A stretch of DNA of 37,006 nucleotides from Planctomycetota bacterium (GCA_004357655.1 SMVQ01000125.1:1-37006); one strand, 5' to 3'; shown: positions 1 through 8,635, numbered from the stretch's first letter. Notes: a model not told the origin generated them from the letters alone. Made by a program: numbers and translations.

Positions 1-1
1 A

Positions 2-1087
2 TTCCTGTTCGCCTGGGTCGTGCTCTTCGTCATCTCGACGGGTGCGGCCGCCGTCGTGGCGGAGTTCTGCGCGCGCCAGATCGGGATTCTCGGCTGGGGC
101 GCGGGTGGTGCGCCCGAGTCCGCGACGCGCGCGATCGGCGCGGCGATCCTGGTCGGCGTGACCGCGCTCGCATTCACGGGCCTCAAGCGCGGGGCGATGT
201 TCCAGAACGTCTGCATGGTGCTGAAGCTCCTCGCGATCGGGGCGTTCGCCGTCGCCGGCGTCGCACTCTTCGACCCGGGCAGCGCCGTCCCTGCCGCCGC
301 CACGGCCGCCGACGCGGCTCCGAGCCTCGCCGAAGGCATGATGCGCGCGGCGCTTCCGGTGCTCTTCGCGTACGGCGGCTGGCAATACGTGACGTACATC
401 GCGCCGCACATCGTGAACCCGCAGCGGACGCTGCCACGGTCCATTCTCATCGGCGTGATCGGCGTGGTCGTCGTGTATCTCGCCGCGAACTTCGCCTACG
501 TCCACGTCCTGGGCATGGACGGCCTGGCGCACACCGAGGACTTCGCCGCCGAGATGGCGCGCCGGACGTTCGGGGACGTCGGCGGAACCGTGCTCGTGGC
601 CGCGATGGCGATCTCCTCGCTCGGCGTCTGCACGGCGATCCTCATCTCCACGCCCGGCGTCTACGTCGCCATGGCCAAGGAAGGGCTCTTCTTCGAGACC
701 TTCGGCCGCCTGCACCCGCGCACGGGCGCGCCCGTCGCCGCCCTCGCGCTCCAGCTCACCATCGCCCTCGGCTACTACGCCTGGGGCCGCGCCGGAACGC
801 TGGTGGACGCCGTCGTGTTCGCGGAGTGGATCTTCCACGCCCTCGTCGGCCTCGCCCTGCTGAAGCTCCGGCGCCTGCGCCCGGAGCTGCCGCGCCCGTT
901 CAAGAGCTGGGCGTACCCGCTCTTCCCCGCGCTCTACGTGCTGCTGGCGTGCGCGGTCGTCGTCGGCTCGCTCATCACCGCCGAACGGGACCGGACGCTC
1001 CTCGGCCTGTCCGTGCTCGCCGTCGGCCTCGCCGTGTACGCGCCGTGGCGGCGTGTGATGGCTCAGTACGTCCGGAACGAGTCCTGA
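2..1087 (+). CDS. Amino-acid permease, APC superfamily (5' end cut by the window)
   Basis: This is the last 361 codons of a multi-spanning inner-membrane transporter. The reading frame is already open at base 2, and the first residues visible (FLFAWVVLFVISTG) sit in what would be the second membrane helix of an APC permease, so roughly 60-90 N-terminal residues lie outside the window. The remaining protein is a run of hydrophobic helices, including the region around the conserved YxGWQ and LGVCTAI stretches and the cytoplasmic loop with AKEGLFFETFGRLHP, which matches the 'A.DG..P..F..vHp' loop typical of amino-acid/polyamine permeases. The substrate cannot be told. The stop codon lies 25 bases inside the convergent rodA gene, so the two genes share coding DNA on opposite strands. 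Family call is firm; specificity is unknown. Confidence 0.85.
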   Translation, partial: FLFAWVVLFVISTGAAAVVAEFCARQIGILGWGAGGAPESATRAIGAAILVGVTALAFTGLKRGAMFQNVCMVLKLLAIGAFAVAGVALFDPGSAVPAAATAADAAPSLAEGMMRAALPVLFAYGGWQYVTYIAPHIVNPQRTLPRSILIGVIGVVVVYLAANFAYVHVLGMDGLAHTEDFAAEMARRTFGDVGGTVLVAAMAISSLGVCTAILISTPGVYVAMAKEGLFFETFGRLHPRTGAPVAALALQLTIALGYYAWGRAGTLVDAVVFAEWIFHALVGLALLKLRRLRPELPRPFKSWAYPLFPALYVLLACAVVVGSLITAERDRTLLGLSVLAVGLAVYAPWRRVMAQYVRNES

Positions 1088-2253
1088 TCGAGGCTCGCCG
1101 TGTGGTGCGAGGCCAGGCCGAGCGCGAGGCCCAGGGCGAGGAACGTGACGAGCAGCGACGAGCCGCCCGTCGAGAAGAGCGGCAGCGTGAGCCCCGTCAT
1201 CGGCAGCAGTCCGAGATTGACGGCGGCGTTGATGAACACGTGCGCGGCGAAGTAGAGCGCGACACCGCCCACCACCAGGCGCGAGAAGCGGTCGCGCAGG
1301 CCGGCCGCGCTGGCCATGAGCAGGATCACGAGCAAGGTGTAGAGGAAGAGCAGCGCACCCGCGCCGATGAAGCCCGATTCCTCGGCGATCACGGCGAAGA
1401 TCGAGTCGCTGTCGCGCTCCGGCAGGTGGCCGGTCTCGTTCGCGATGCCCCGCCCGAGGCCGGTGCCCAGCCAGCCGCCGTTCCCGATCGCGGTCCGGGC
1501 GTGATAGACGTGGAAGCCGAGGCGGTTCCGCTCCTGGATCAGGTCCTCCGGCTGGTACGAGTCGACCCACGTGTCGACGCGCTTGAGTTGGTACTCCTTC
1601 ACCATCCCGGCCCGCACGCCGAGGTACCCGACGAACAGGCCGCAGGCGACGAGCATGAAGAGCGCCCGACCGCGCGCCCCCGCGAGGTACAGCATGCCCA
1701 GCGTGATAGGCACGATCGTGAGCGCCGTGCCGAGGTCCGGCTGGAGCACGACCATGCCCATGGGGACGAACGCGACGAACGCCGGCTTCATCCAGTCCTC
1801 GAGGTCCTTCAGCCGGCTCCGGTGCAGGATCTTCGCCAGCATCAGGATGACGCCGAGCTTGGCGAGCTCGGACGGCTGGAGGTCGAACATCGGCAGTTGG
1901 ATCCAACGCCTGGCGTTGTTGCGCTCGTCACCGATGAAGGGCACGAGGGCGAGCAGGACGAGGCAAGCGAAGTAGAGCACGTGCGCGTTGCGCCTCAGCC
2001 AGCCCGGCCGCACGAGCATGCCGACGAGGATGAGCGGCGAGGTGAGGAGGACCTTCTTCAGGTGCCCCGAGAAGTCGATGTCCCCCTCGTACTGGTTCGA
2101 CAGTGAACCGTCCATCGCGTTCAGGAAGAGCAGGCCGAACAGGAGCAGGCACCCGGCGATGATCAGGATGTGCCAGTCGACCTCGAACCAGCGTACGTGC
2201 CGCGCGGAGAGGACGCGACCCAGGCCGAACGGCCCCGTGCTGCGGGCGCTCAC
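1063..2253 (-). CDS. rodA: Rod-shape SEDS peptidoglycan glycosyltransferase RodA
   Basis: SEDS-family polymerase that extends glycan strands from lipid II during side-wall growth, working with the class B PBP encoded just upstream. The 396-residue protein has about ten hydrophobic helices. Recognisable family blocks are ARRWIQLPMFDLQPSELAKL (about 114-133), QPDLGTAL (171-178), HLPERDSDSIFAVIAEESG (276-294) with the conserved acidic residue at D283 in the position of the proposed catalytic Asp of E. coli RodA, and the C-terminal LLPMTGLTLPLFSTGGSSL. The start is GTG at 2253, whose bases overlap the TGA of mrdA (GTGA), so translation is probably coupled. It is the last gene of the mre operon and its 3' end overlaps the convergent permease gene by 25 bp. 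FtsW is the alternative name in the same family, but the operon context favours RodA. Confidence 0.95.
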   Translation of the reverse strand: MSARSTGPFGLGRVLSARHVRWFEVDWHILIIAGCLLLFGLLFLNAMDGSLSNQYEGDIDFSGHLKKVLLTSPLILVGMLVRPGWLRRNAHVLYFACLVLLALVPFIGDERNNARRWIQLPMFDLQPSELAKLGVILMLAKILHRSRLKDLEDWMKPAFVAFVPMGMVVLQPDLGTALTIVPITLGMLYLAGARGRALFMLVACGLFVGYLGVRAGMVKEYQLKRVDTWVDSYQPEDLIQERNRLGFHVYHARTAIGNGGWLGTGLGRGIANETGHLPERDSDSIFAVIAEESGFIGAGALLFLYTLLVILLMASAAGLRDRFSRLVVGGVALYFAAHVFINAAVNLGLLPMTGLTLPLFSTGGSSLLVTFLALGLALGLASHHTASLDQDSFRTY

Positions 2254-5200
2254 CGCCGAGCCTCCGGACTCCGGCTCGCGCGCTCGAGGAAGCGCTGCAC
2301 CGCGTCCGAGCGCAGGAACTGCGAAGCGAGGTAGACGGCGCCGTGGGACGAGGTCGTCGAAGTGTCGTGCACGTACACGACGACGATCGCCCGCGGTTCA
2401 TCCGACGGGAACCAGCCCGCGACCCAGGTGTGCTTGCGCATGCCGCGCTTCCACGCCCCCGCGTACGGGAGGAGCGGTTCGCTGGGGACGCGACCGACGC
2501 GATAGTCGGCGCTCCCCGTCTTGGCGGAGAGCTGGAACCCCAGTGTCTTCTCACCGAGTCCCTTGCCCGCGGCCGTCCCCTTGCGCACGACGTCCCGCAG
2601 TGCCTGCTGCACGAACGCGAGTCGCTGCGGCTCGAACGGGAGCTGCCGCGAGCGCACCGGCAGCTCGCGGCCGCCGACGGACATGACGAGGCGCAGCTCG
2701 GGCAACTGGCCCGTCGCGAGGCCCGCGTAGGCGCGCGCAACCTGCATCGGCGTGGCCTCCACGTCCGTGAGCCCGTTGCCGATCCGGTGGACATCCTCCG
2801 GCATGAGCCGGTCGGGGCTCCGCGACAGCTTGGTGCGGAGCTGCCAGTCCTCGGAGAGCCCCCTGGCGTCAGTTTCAAGGCAGCGGACGCCCGTCGGCTC
2901 GCCGAACCCGAACGTGTGCGCCATCTCGAGGAGCTTGGAGCCCGAGGGGTACTGTTCGGCCAGCGCCGCGAAGTAGGCGTTGCAGGAGTGCTGGAGCGCG
3001 TCGTGCAGGCCGAGCTTGCCGTGCCCCCACTCGTTCCAGCAGTGCAGCTTCGCGTAGCCCGCGCCGCCGCCGTCGAGACTCGCGCAATCGAACCGCGTAT
3101 CGACGTCGAAGTCGAGGAACTGCATGGCCCAGAGCGCCACGAAGGGCTTGAACACGGAGCCCGGTGGCTGCGCCCATGGTCGGCGCAGCGTGCGTTCGAT
3201 CGCAAAAGCGCGCTCGCCGTCCTGACCCGGGCCCGGCTCGCCCGGGCGATTCGGCGCGGACGCGGCGGCGAGCACATCGCCGTCCGGTGTGATCATGACG
3301 ATCGCGCCCACGGAATGGTCGCGCCAGACGAGGTCCGGCTTGCGATCGTCCGCGGGGACGGGCGCCGGGTGTTCGAGCACCGTCTGCGCCGCGCGCTGCA
3401 GCTCCAGGTCGATCGTGAGCACGAGATCCTCGCCGTCCCGCACCGCCAGGTGGAGCGGATTCCGCCCCCCCGCCCCGCGGTCCTGCAAGCCCTGCGTCTC
3501 GTGGTAGCCGTTCGTACCCGAGAGGAACGCGTCGAAATAGCCCTCGAGCCCTGTCCCACCCTGGCGTTCGCCGGCGCGGACGAGGCTCGTCGCGAGGTGG
3601 GCGATCACGGCTTGGTCGGACTCCGATCGTTCGCGCTTCCGGCGCAGCTCGCCGAGCTGCTCCTCCTGCGGACGCTGCCGGAAGAGGTCCGCGAGGAGTG
3701 GCGTGCGCACCCGCCCGACCAGTTGCTCCGCGATCGGACGCGGCTCGCGCTCCTCGTCGAACGCGACGGGCACGCGGCGCGTCGTGCTCCTCACGACCAT
3801 TCCGGCGTAGCGGTCCGGATAGCGCGTCACGAGCTGCACGAGATCGTAGTCGGGATTCTTGATGAGCCGCAGTGGGCGAGAGCTCCGGTCGCGGACGACG
3901 TAACGGTGCTCGTCGATCGCGCTCTCGCGGCGCTCCTCGGTGAAGACGAGTCGCCCGCCCACCTCCGCTTCCCAGCGCTCGAGCACGGTCTCGATACAGT
4001 CCTGGAGTCGGACGTTCCAGTCGACGAGGACGGGCGCAATGAGCTCCCTGTCCGCGGGCTGAGGTGCCTGGCGCCGGTTCCGCGCGATCTCCACGAGCTC
4101 CGACGCGACTTCGGCGATGGTCCGGGCTCCGAACCGCGACCCGTCGATCGCTCCGAGCGCCGCGGCGACGAGCGCGCTCCCTGCGAGCGGCCGCTCCGAG
4201 CGCACGCGTCGACGGAGTTCATCGGCTTGGAACGGGAGCGCCGCGCGGCCCACGTCTTCGTCAGGGGGCGATGTGCCCGCGAAGACACCTTCGAGCTCGG
4301 ACAGGACGACGAGGTGTTCCACGTCCAACCAGCGCCCACCCCCGCCGGCCAGGAGGCCACGGCGCTCCTCGGACACCGCGAAGAACGAAGCGAGCGCGTC
4401 GAGCACACGCGAACCCGGCTCGCTCGATCCGATCTTCGAGTGCACGGCCGCGTGCGTGTACAGAACGCCCCCGGCGACCCGGTCCCACATCCTCCCGCGC
4501 GAGTCGACCCAGTCTTCCAGCCGCTCGGGGCTCCAGTGCAGCGCGCCGCGGAGCCAGTCCACATCGATCCGTGCGAGGTTCGCGCGCGACAAGCGCCACG
4601 CGTCGAAGCCCGCGGCGGTGGCGAAGAGCTCGTCCGCCACGCCATTCTGAACGTCGCGCCGCGCGCCCTCGAGCTCTTCGAGGAGGTGCTCGACCTCGCC
4701 ACCGTACCCGTCCGCGCCCCACAGCCCCGCGAACTTCGCGAGATGGCCGCGCGCCGCGCGCACGCGCCGGTCGAGCTCGCCGTAGACGACTCCGGGCGCG
4801 ACGTCGCGCCCCCGCGCAACGAGCTCGGCGAACGGGAGCTCGTACTCCGGCCGCCCGCGCAACTTCTGGATCGAGCGGCGGATGTCCCGGCTCTCGGAGT
4901 CGTTCCGATTCAGATCGAGGAGGGCGCGAATGTAGAACACGAGGTCGCCGCGGCGGCTGGAGCGCCATTCCGCATGGGGGTCCGTCGTGGCTGGAATGGT
5001 GAACGCCTGCGTCTCGAGCGCGCGACCACGCCCGAAATCGTCGAGTGCCTGGGGCGAGAGGCGGACGAGCTCCATCGCCCACGCGGGCAGGTGCTCGTAC
5101 GCATCGCGCAGGTCGACCGGCTCGCTGAATAGCACCGAGCGCGCCTCCGCCACCTGGCCGAGCGGGTGGCCCCGGCGAAAATTGCGCCAGATGAAGTCGA

Positions 5201-5411
5201 GCTCGTACACGTCCTCGTCGTGCACGAGCAAGCGCCCTTCGCGGTCGTAGATGGAGCCCCGCCGGTAGGGATCGAACGTCCACGTCCGCACGAGGTTCGC
5301 AGCCTCGCGCGCCCAGGTCTCGTGCTCCAGGATCTGAACCTGGAACATCCGCGCGAGCAGGAGCGCGAGCCCAAGCGCGCTGGCCACCATGAGCGGAGCG
5401 AACCGGCGCAT
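2250..5411 (-). CDS. mrdA: Penicillin-binding protein 2 (class B transpeptidase) with a very large N-terminal insertion
   Basis: D,D-transpeptidase that cross-links new peptidoglycan in the elongasome together with RodA. The start chosen is ATG at 5411, two bases after the mreD stop; it gives a 1053-residue protein with one membrane anchor at 8-25. The pedestal begins normally (SIYDREGRLL, 53-62). The transpeptidase domain has all three catalytic motifs: S752-VFK, S809-C-N and K964-TG. In E. coli PBP2 (about 630 residues) the catalytic serine is at 330, so roughly 420 residues are extra here. They lie mainly between residues 85 and 515, are rich in Arg, Glu, Leu and Ala, look mostly helical, and match no family I recognise. 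The pedestal resumes around VTRYPDRYAG (528-537). There is no frameshift or stop in the insertion, and codon use resembles that of the rest of the gene. Confidence 0.92.
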   Translation of the reverse strand: MRRFAPLMVASALGLALLLARMFQVQILEHETWAREAANLVRTWTFDPYRRGSIYDREGRLLVHDEDVYELDFIWRNFRRGHPLGQVAEARSVLFSEPVDLRDAYEHLPAWAMELVRLSPQALDDFGRGRALETQAFTIPATTDPHAEWRSSRRGDLVFYIRALLDLNRNDSESRDIRRSIQKLRGRPEYELPFAELVARGRDVAPGVVYGELDRRVRAARGHLAKFAGLWGADGYGGEVEHLLEELEGARRDVQNGVADELFATAAGFDAWRLSRANLARIDVDWLRGALHWSPERLEDWVDSRGRMWDRVAGGVLYTHAAVHSKIGSSEPGSRVLDALASFFAVSEERRGLLAGGGGRWLDVEHLVVLSELEGVFAGTSPPDEDVGRAALPFQADELRRRVRSERPLAGSALVAAALGAIDGSRFGARTIAEVASELVEIARNRRQAPQPADRELIAPVLVDWNVRLQDCIETVLERWEAEVGGRLVFTEERRESAIDEHRYVVRDRSSRPLRLIKNPDYDLVQLVTRYPDRYAGMVVRSTTRRVPVAFDEEREPRPIAEQLVGRVRTPLLADLFRQRPQEEQLGELRRKRERSESDQAVIAHLATSLVRAGERQGGTGLEGYFDAFLSGTNGYHETQGLQDRGAGGRNPLHLAVRDGEDLVLTIDLELQRAAQTVLEHPAPVPADDRKPDLVWRDHSVGAIVMITPDGDVLAAASAPNRPGEPGPGQDGERAFAIERTLRRPWAQPPGSVFKPFVALWAMQFLDFDVDTRFDCASLDGGGAGYAKLHCWNEWGHGKLGLHDALQHSCNAYFAALAEQYPSGSKLLEMAHTFGFGEPTGVRCLETDARGLSEDWQLRTKLSRSPDRLMPEDVHRIGNGLTDVEATPMQVARAYAGLATGQLPELRLVMSVGGRELPVRSRQLPFEPQRLAFVQQALRDVVRKGTAAGKGLGEKTLGFQLSAKTGSADYRVGRVPSEPLLPYAGAWKRGMRKHTWVAGWFPSDEPRAIVVVYVHDTSTTSSHGAVYLASQFLRSDAVQRFLERASRSPEARR

Positions 5412-5413
5412 GG

Positions 5414-5932
5414 TCACCACCTGCGGGTCCTCAGCGGCGTGAGGCCCGGGAGGTGAGCGAAGACCGGTCCGAACGCGAGGGCGAAGAGCGCGGTCGAGAG
5501 CGCGATGCGCCACAGACCGAGGACCTCCGAGAGCAGCGCCACCGGTTCACCGCCGTCGCGCACGTGCCGGACGAGGAGCAGCCAGGCCGGGAACAGCCAG
5601 CCGGCGAAGCCTGCGACCACGGTCCGCAGGAGCGCGCCGTTCACCTCGAGCGCCGAGCGCATCGCGTTCACGAGGAGCGCCGTGCAGAGGAACGCGGCGA
5701 AGATCGCCGTGGGCGGTTCGATGGTGTAGGCGACACGGGAGAGGGCCAGGAGGAGCGCCGCGCCGGGCACGTCCTGCTTCTGGAAGCGGCCCGCGCAGGC
5801 GATCAGGAGCACGAGTCCGCCATCGGGCAGCCACGCGGCCAGGGGCGTCTGCGCCACGAGAATGCCCTGCGCCGCAACGATCCAACTGCTCCACACGCCG
5901 AGCATCAGCCAACTGATCCAGCGCTTCCTCAT
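5414..5932 (-). CDS. mreD: Rod-shape-determining membrane protein MreD
   Basis: Small polytopic inner-membrane protein of the elongasome, assigned by position between mreC and mrdA and by its profile: 172 residues with about five hydrophobic segments, starting MRKRWISWLMLGVWSSWIVA and including LPDGGLVLLIACAGRF. MreD sequences are poorly conserved, so the operon context carries most of the weight. The frame stays open upstream of this point, but that extension is an arginine-rich shadow of mreC. The ATG at 5932 gives a normal MreD N-terminus and overlaps the mreC stop codon (ATGA), implying translational coupling. Confidence 0.85.
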   Translation of the reverse strand: MRKRWISWLMLGVWSSWIVAAQGILVAQTPLAAWLPDGGLVLLIACAGRFQKQDVPGAALLLALSRVAYTIEPPTAIFAAFLCTALLVNAMRSALEVNGALLRTVVAGFAGWLFPAWLLLVRHVRDGGEPVALLSEVLGLWRIALSTALFALAFGPVFAHLPGLTPLRTRRW

Positions 5933-7359
5933 GGCACGGGCTCGCCCCCGCGCGCGACGCGTACCCGCAGGCTCCCGGGTTCCTGCGCGCCTTGCGGCTG
6001 GTGGATGCGGATGATGTGCGGCCCCGGCCCGCACGGTAGCTCTGCGTCGCCGACGAGCAGGCCGCGCGGGACGCCGGCCTCGCCCGAGCCCGTCCACACG
6101 CTCGCGCGGACGCAGCCCTCGCCCGGGATCTCGATCGTCGCGGGCCACTCGAACCGGAGCGCGCCTTCCGCGTCACGGCCGCCGCCCGTGATCCGACCCA
6201 TGACGTGCGGGGACTCGCCGCCGTCCGGCGTCCGGATCATCGCCAGCGCGGCGAAGGCGAGACCCGGATCCCCGACCATGCGCACGTCCGAGATCGTGAG
6301 GCCCGCGCGCTCGACGCGCCCGACGAACCGCGCGCCCGAGGCGACCGCGGCCCCACGCTCGACCCCGTGGATCCGGCCGAGCGATAGCTTGCGCCCCTCG
6401 CGCCACCACGAGGGCTCCGAGCGTAGGAAGAACCGCGCGCGGCGCCAGCCATCGTCCTCCAGCATGCTCCCGCGACGCGCCGTGGCCCCGACCGGCCCGT
6501 CGCCCGGACACAGGACCAGGACCTGGTAGAGGCCCGTCTCGTAGTCGAGCCCGGGCCGCACACCGAGCACGTCCTTGCCGTCCTCCGCGACCCGCTCGAG
6601 CTCGCCCAGGAGGAACCCGTTCGCGAGGTATGTGAGGTCTTCCGCCAGCTCCTTCGAGTCGTTCACCACCACGCGGCCGCGCTCGATCCCCCTGCGCTCG
6701 GGGTTGTGGACGTCGAGGTACTCGCGCCCGCGAATGGGTGCGAGCCCACCCACCACGAGGTCGCTCAGCTCGACCGTCATCCCGTTCAGCTCGCCGCCCT
6801 CGACCGAGGCGCCGATCCGCGCCGTGGCGGAGGTGATCAGCTCCACCACCAGCTCGTCGCTCCCGGGCACGTCGCCCTGCCCGCCCCAGCGCTCCACCAC
6901 CACCCCGACGTAGGAGTCCGCGCTGACGACGGGGAAGCCGGGTTCCACCCCGGAGCGCCCGTCCACGCGGATCCGGATGCGATCCAGGTTGCCGCGCTCG
7001 CGACGGACGACCTCCGCGTGGCGCCAACCGACCCCGTCGAGGCGATGGGGATCCGCGGGCTGGGCCGAATCGAGGACCGCCCGCTCGACCTCCGCGTACC
7101 GCCGCAGGTCCGCCGCGCGCGCCCCCGCTTCACTCGGGTCGCTGGCGCGGGCCCGACGCCCCTGGAGCCAGCCGACCGGCGCCGAGAGCTCGGCGAAGAC
7201 CCGCGCGGGGGCGAGGAGCACGTCGAGCAAGCGGTCGACGGGCTCCACGGGTCTCAGCGAGAGCACGGCGAGCGCGAGGCAGAGGACCAGGTAGAGCGTG
7301 CGCGACCGGGAGAAGCCCAAGGCGATCCTTCGAGACGAATAGAATCGGACGAAGGGCAC
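5929..7359 (-). CDS. mreC: Rod-shape-determining protein MreC, elongated form with a probable second beta-domain
   Basis: Periplasmic scaffold that links MreB/MreD to PBP2 and activates it. The 476-residue protein has a short cytoplasmic N-terminus, one membrane helix (about 20-36), a charged linker/helix (60-110), and then the MreC beta-barrel region: RIRVDGRSGVEPGFPVV, SYVGVVVERW, and later NGFLLGELERV near residue 250. E. coli MreC has 367 residues. The extra C-terminal part (about 320-455) again contains a 'GVERGAAV..G.RFVGRVERAG' pattern like the core domain, so it may be an internal duplication. The start is GTG at 7359; it lacks a clear Shine-Dalgarno sequence. A good one (AGGGGAAGG) instead precedes an ATG at 7381 in another frame that runs off-family after a few residues. 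The gene is separated from mreB by the 89-nt inverted repeat. Confidence 0.88.
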   Translation of the reverse strand: MPFVRFYSSRRIALGFSRSRTLYLVLCLALAVLSLRPVEPVDRLLDVLLAPARVFAELSAPVGWLQGRRARASDPSEAGARAADLRRYAEVERAVLDSAQPADPHRLDGVGWRHAEVVRRERGNLDRIRIRVDGRSGVEPGFPVVSADSYVGVVVERWGGQGDVPGSDELVVELITSATARIGASVEGGELNGMTVELSDLVVGGLAPIRGREYLDVHNPERRGIERGRVVVNDSKELAEDLTYLANGFLLGELERVAEDGKDVLGVRPGLDYETGLYQVLVLCPGDGPVGATARRGSMLEDDGWRRARFFLRSEPSWWREGRKLSLGRIHGVERGAAVASGARFVGRVERAGLTISDVRMVGDPGLAFAALAMIRTPDGGESPHVMGRITGGGRDAEGALRFEWPATIEIPGEGCVRASVWTGSGEAGVPRGLLVGDAELPCGPGPHIIRIHQPQGAQEPGSLRVRVARGGEPVP

Positions 7360-7423
7360 GGGCGAAGCGCACGCGGCGCATCGCCTTCCCCTCGGCGCCA
7401 GCGTAGTGATCGCGAGGGACGAT

Positions 7424-7512
7424 TAGTACGGAGGCGGGACAAAATCAGCCGCCACTCCCGGCCGCCTCCGGCGGCCGGGAGTGGCGGCGGATTTTGTCCC
7501 GCCTCCGTACTA
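7424..7512. repeat. 89-nt near-perfect inverted repeat between mreB and mreC
   Basis: Two 43-base arms (7424-7466 and 7470-7512) are reverse complements of each other with a single mismatch (A7447 opposite G7489) and a three-base loop (TCC, 7467-7469). The right arm ends exactly on the mreB stop codon: its outermost three bases, read on the minus strand, are the TAG. The flanks resemble each other further out (CGAGG-AC and CGAGGGACGAT before TAGTACGG), so the symmetry extends beyond the perfect arms with a small bulge. No run of U follows the stem in the direction of the operon, and the stem is far longer than an intrinsic terminator needs. It could be a REP/MITE-like element, an RNA processing or stability site that sets the mreB:mreCD ratio, or both. 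No second copy was noticed in this window. Confidence 0.95.
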
Positions 7513-8571
7513 GTCCTCGTCGGTCCCCAGCACGCTGGCGAAGATGTCGAGCTTCTCGAGGAAGATGCCCGTCCCGCGCGCGACGGCGGTCAGGGGGTCG
7601 TCGACGACGCGCGCGTGCACGCCCAGGTGGTCGCTGATGCCCTCGGCGATGCCGTACAGGAGGCTGCCGCCGCCCACGAGGGTGAGGCCCGCGTCGAAGA
7701 GGTCGGCCGAGATCTCGGGCGGAGCCTCCTCGAGGATGCCGCGGATCGCCTCGCAGATCTGAGTCACGGGCACGGAGAGCGCCTCGCGAATCTCGATCGA
7801 GGTCACGGTCGTGCAACGCGGCAAGCCGTTGATCGAGTCGCGGCCCTTCACCTCCATCGAGAGCTCCTGCTCCATGGGCCAGGCGGACCCGACCGTCAGC
7901 TTGACGCGCTCCGCCGTCAGCTCACCGATCAGGAGGTTGTGGTGCCGCCGAAGGTGGCTGATGATGGCCTCGTCCATCTCGTCGCCCGCGATCCGGAGCG
8001 ACGTGGAGACGACCGAGCCCGCGAGCGAGAGCACCGCGATCTCGGTCGTGCCGCCGCCGATGTCGACCACCATCGAGCCGCGCGCTTCCGTGACGGGCAT
8101 GTCGCAGCCGATGCCGGCGGCCATGGGTTCGTCGATCAGGTAGACGCGGCGTGCCCCAGCCCGTTCGGCCGAGTGGATCACGGCCCGGCGCTCGACGGGG
8201 GTGATCCCCACCGGCACGGCGATGACGACCTGCGGCTTCACCCATTGGCGTCCCTCGTGCACCTTCGCGATGAAGTAGCGCAGCATCTTCTCCGTCACGT
8301 CGAAGTCGGCGATCACACCATGTTTCAGAGGACGGATGGCCTCGATCGAGCCGGGCGTCTTGCCCAGCATGGCCTTCGCCGTGTTTCCGACCGCCATGCC
8401 GTCGAGCAGCACTTCGTTCGTGCCCTTCTTCACGGCCACGACACTGGGTTCGTTCAGGATGATGCCCCGGCCTCGCACGCAGACGAGCGTGTTCGCGGTC
8501 CCGAGATCGATGCCCATGTCGACGGAGAGGTGCCCAAAGGCCCATTCCATCGGCTTGAAGAGGCTTACCAT
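7510..8571 (-). CDS. mreB: Rod-shape-determining actin homologue MreB
   Basis: Actin-like ATPase that forms membrane-bound filaments and directs side-wall synthesis. The 353-residue protein has the full nucleotide-binding signature: phosphate-1 MGIDLGTANTLV (19-30), the catalytic glutamate in LIDEPMAAGIG (E148), phosphate-2 VVDIGGGTTEIAV (168-180) and the adenosine motif LVGGGSLLYG (298-307). The C-terminus DPLTAVARGTG is also typical. The N-terminus MVSLFKPMEWAFGHLSVDMG carries hydrophobic residues that may help it bind membrane. GGAG lies five bases before the ATG. It is the first gene of the operon mreB-mreC-mreD-mrdA-rodA; its stop codon is built into the adjacent inverted repeat. Confidence 0.97.
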   Translation of the reverse strand: MVSLFKPMEWAFGHLSVDMGIDLGTANTLVCVRGRGIILNEPSVVAVKKGTNEVLLDGMAVGNTAKAMLGKTPGSIEAIRPLKHGVIADFDVTEKMLRYFIAKVHEGRQWVKPQVVIAVPVGITPVERRAVIHSAERAGARRVYLIDEPMAAGIGCDMPVTEARGSMVVDIGGGTTEIAVLSLAGSVVSTSLRIAGDEMDEAIISHLRRHHNLLIGELTAERVKLTVGSAWPMEQELSMEVKGRDSINGLPRCTTVTSIEIREALSVPVTQICEAIRGILEEAPPEISADLFDAGLTLVGGGSLLYGIAEGISDHLGVHARVVDDPLTAVARGTGIFLEKLDIFASVLGTDED

Positions 8572-8635
8572 CGAGACTCCGGGCTAAGGCTTCCTACCGA
8601 CCGGGGAAAACGGACGAGTCGCGGCAGGCAAATGC

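Noticed and set aside
2343-5132. 929-codon open frame on the plus strand opposite mrdA
   Set aside because: It is antisense to a gene with all transpeptidase motifs and has the Arg/His/Glu-rich composition of a shadow frame in high-GC DNA.
7130-7381. ATG at 7381 with a strong ribosome site, opening an 83-codon frame before mreC
   Set aside because: Only the first few residues look plausible; the rest is a shadow of mreC. A frameshift in mreC is possible but nothing else supports it.
7424-7512. Ordinary intrinsic terminator as the explanation of the long palindrome
   Set aside because: Stem of 43 bp is several times longer than needed, there is no U tract, and it stands inside an operon whose later genes need transcription.
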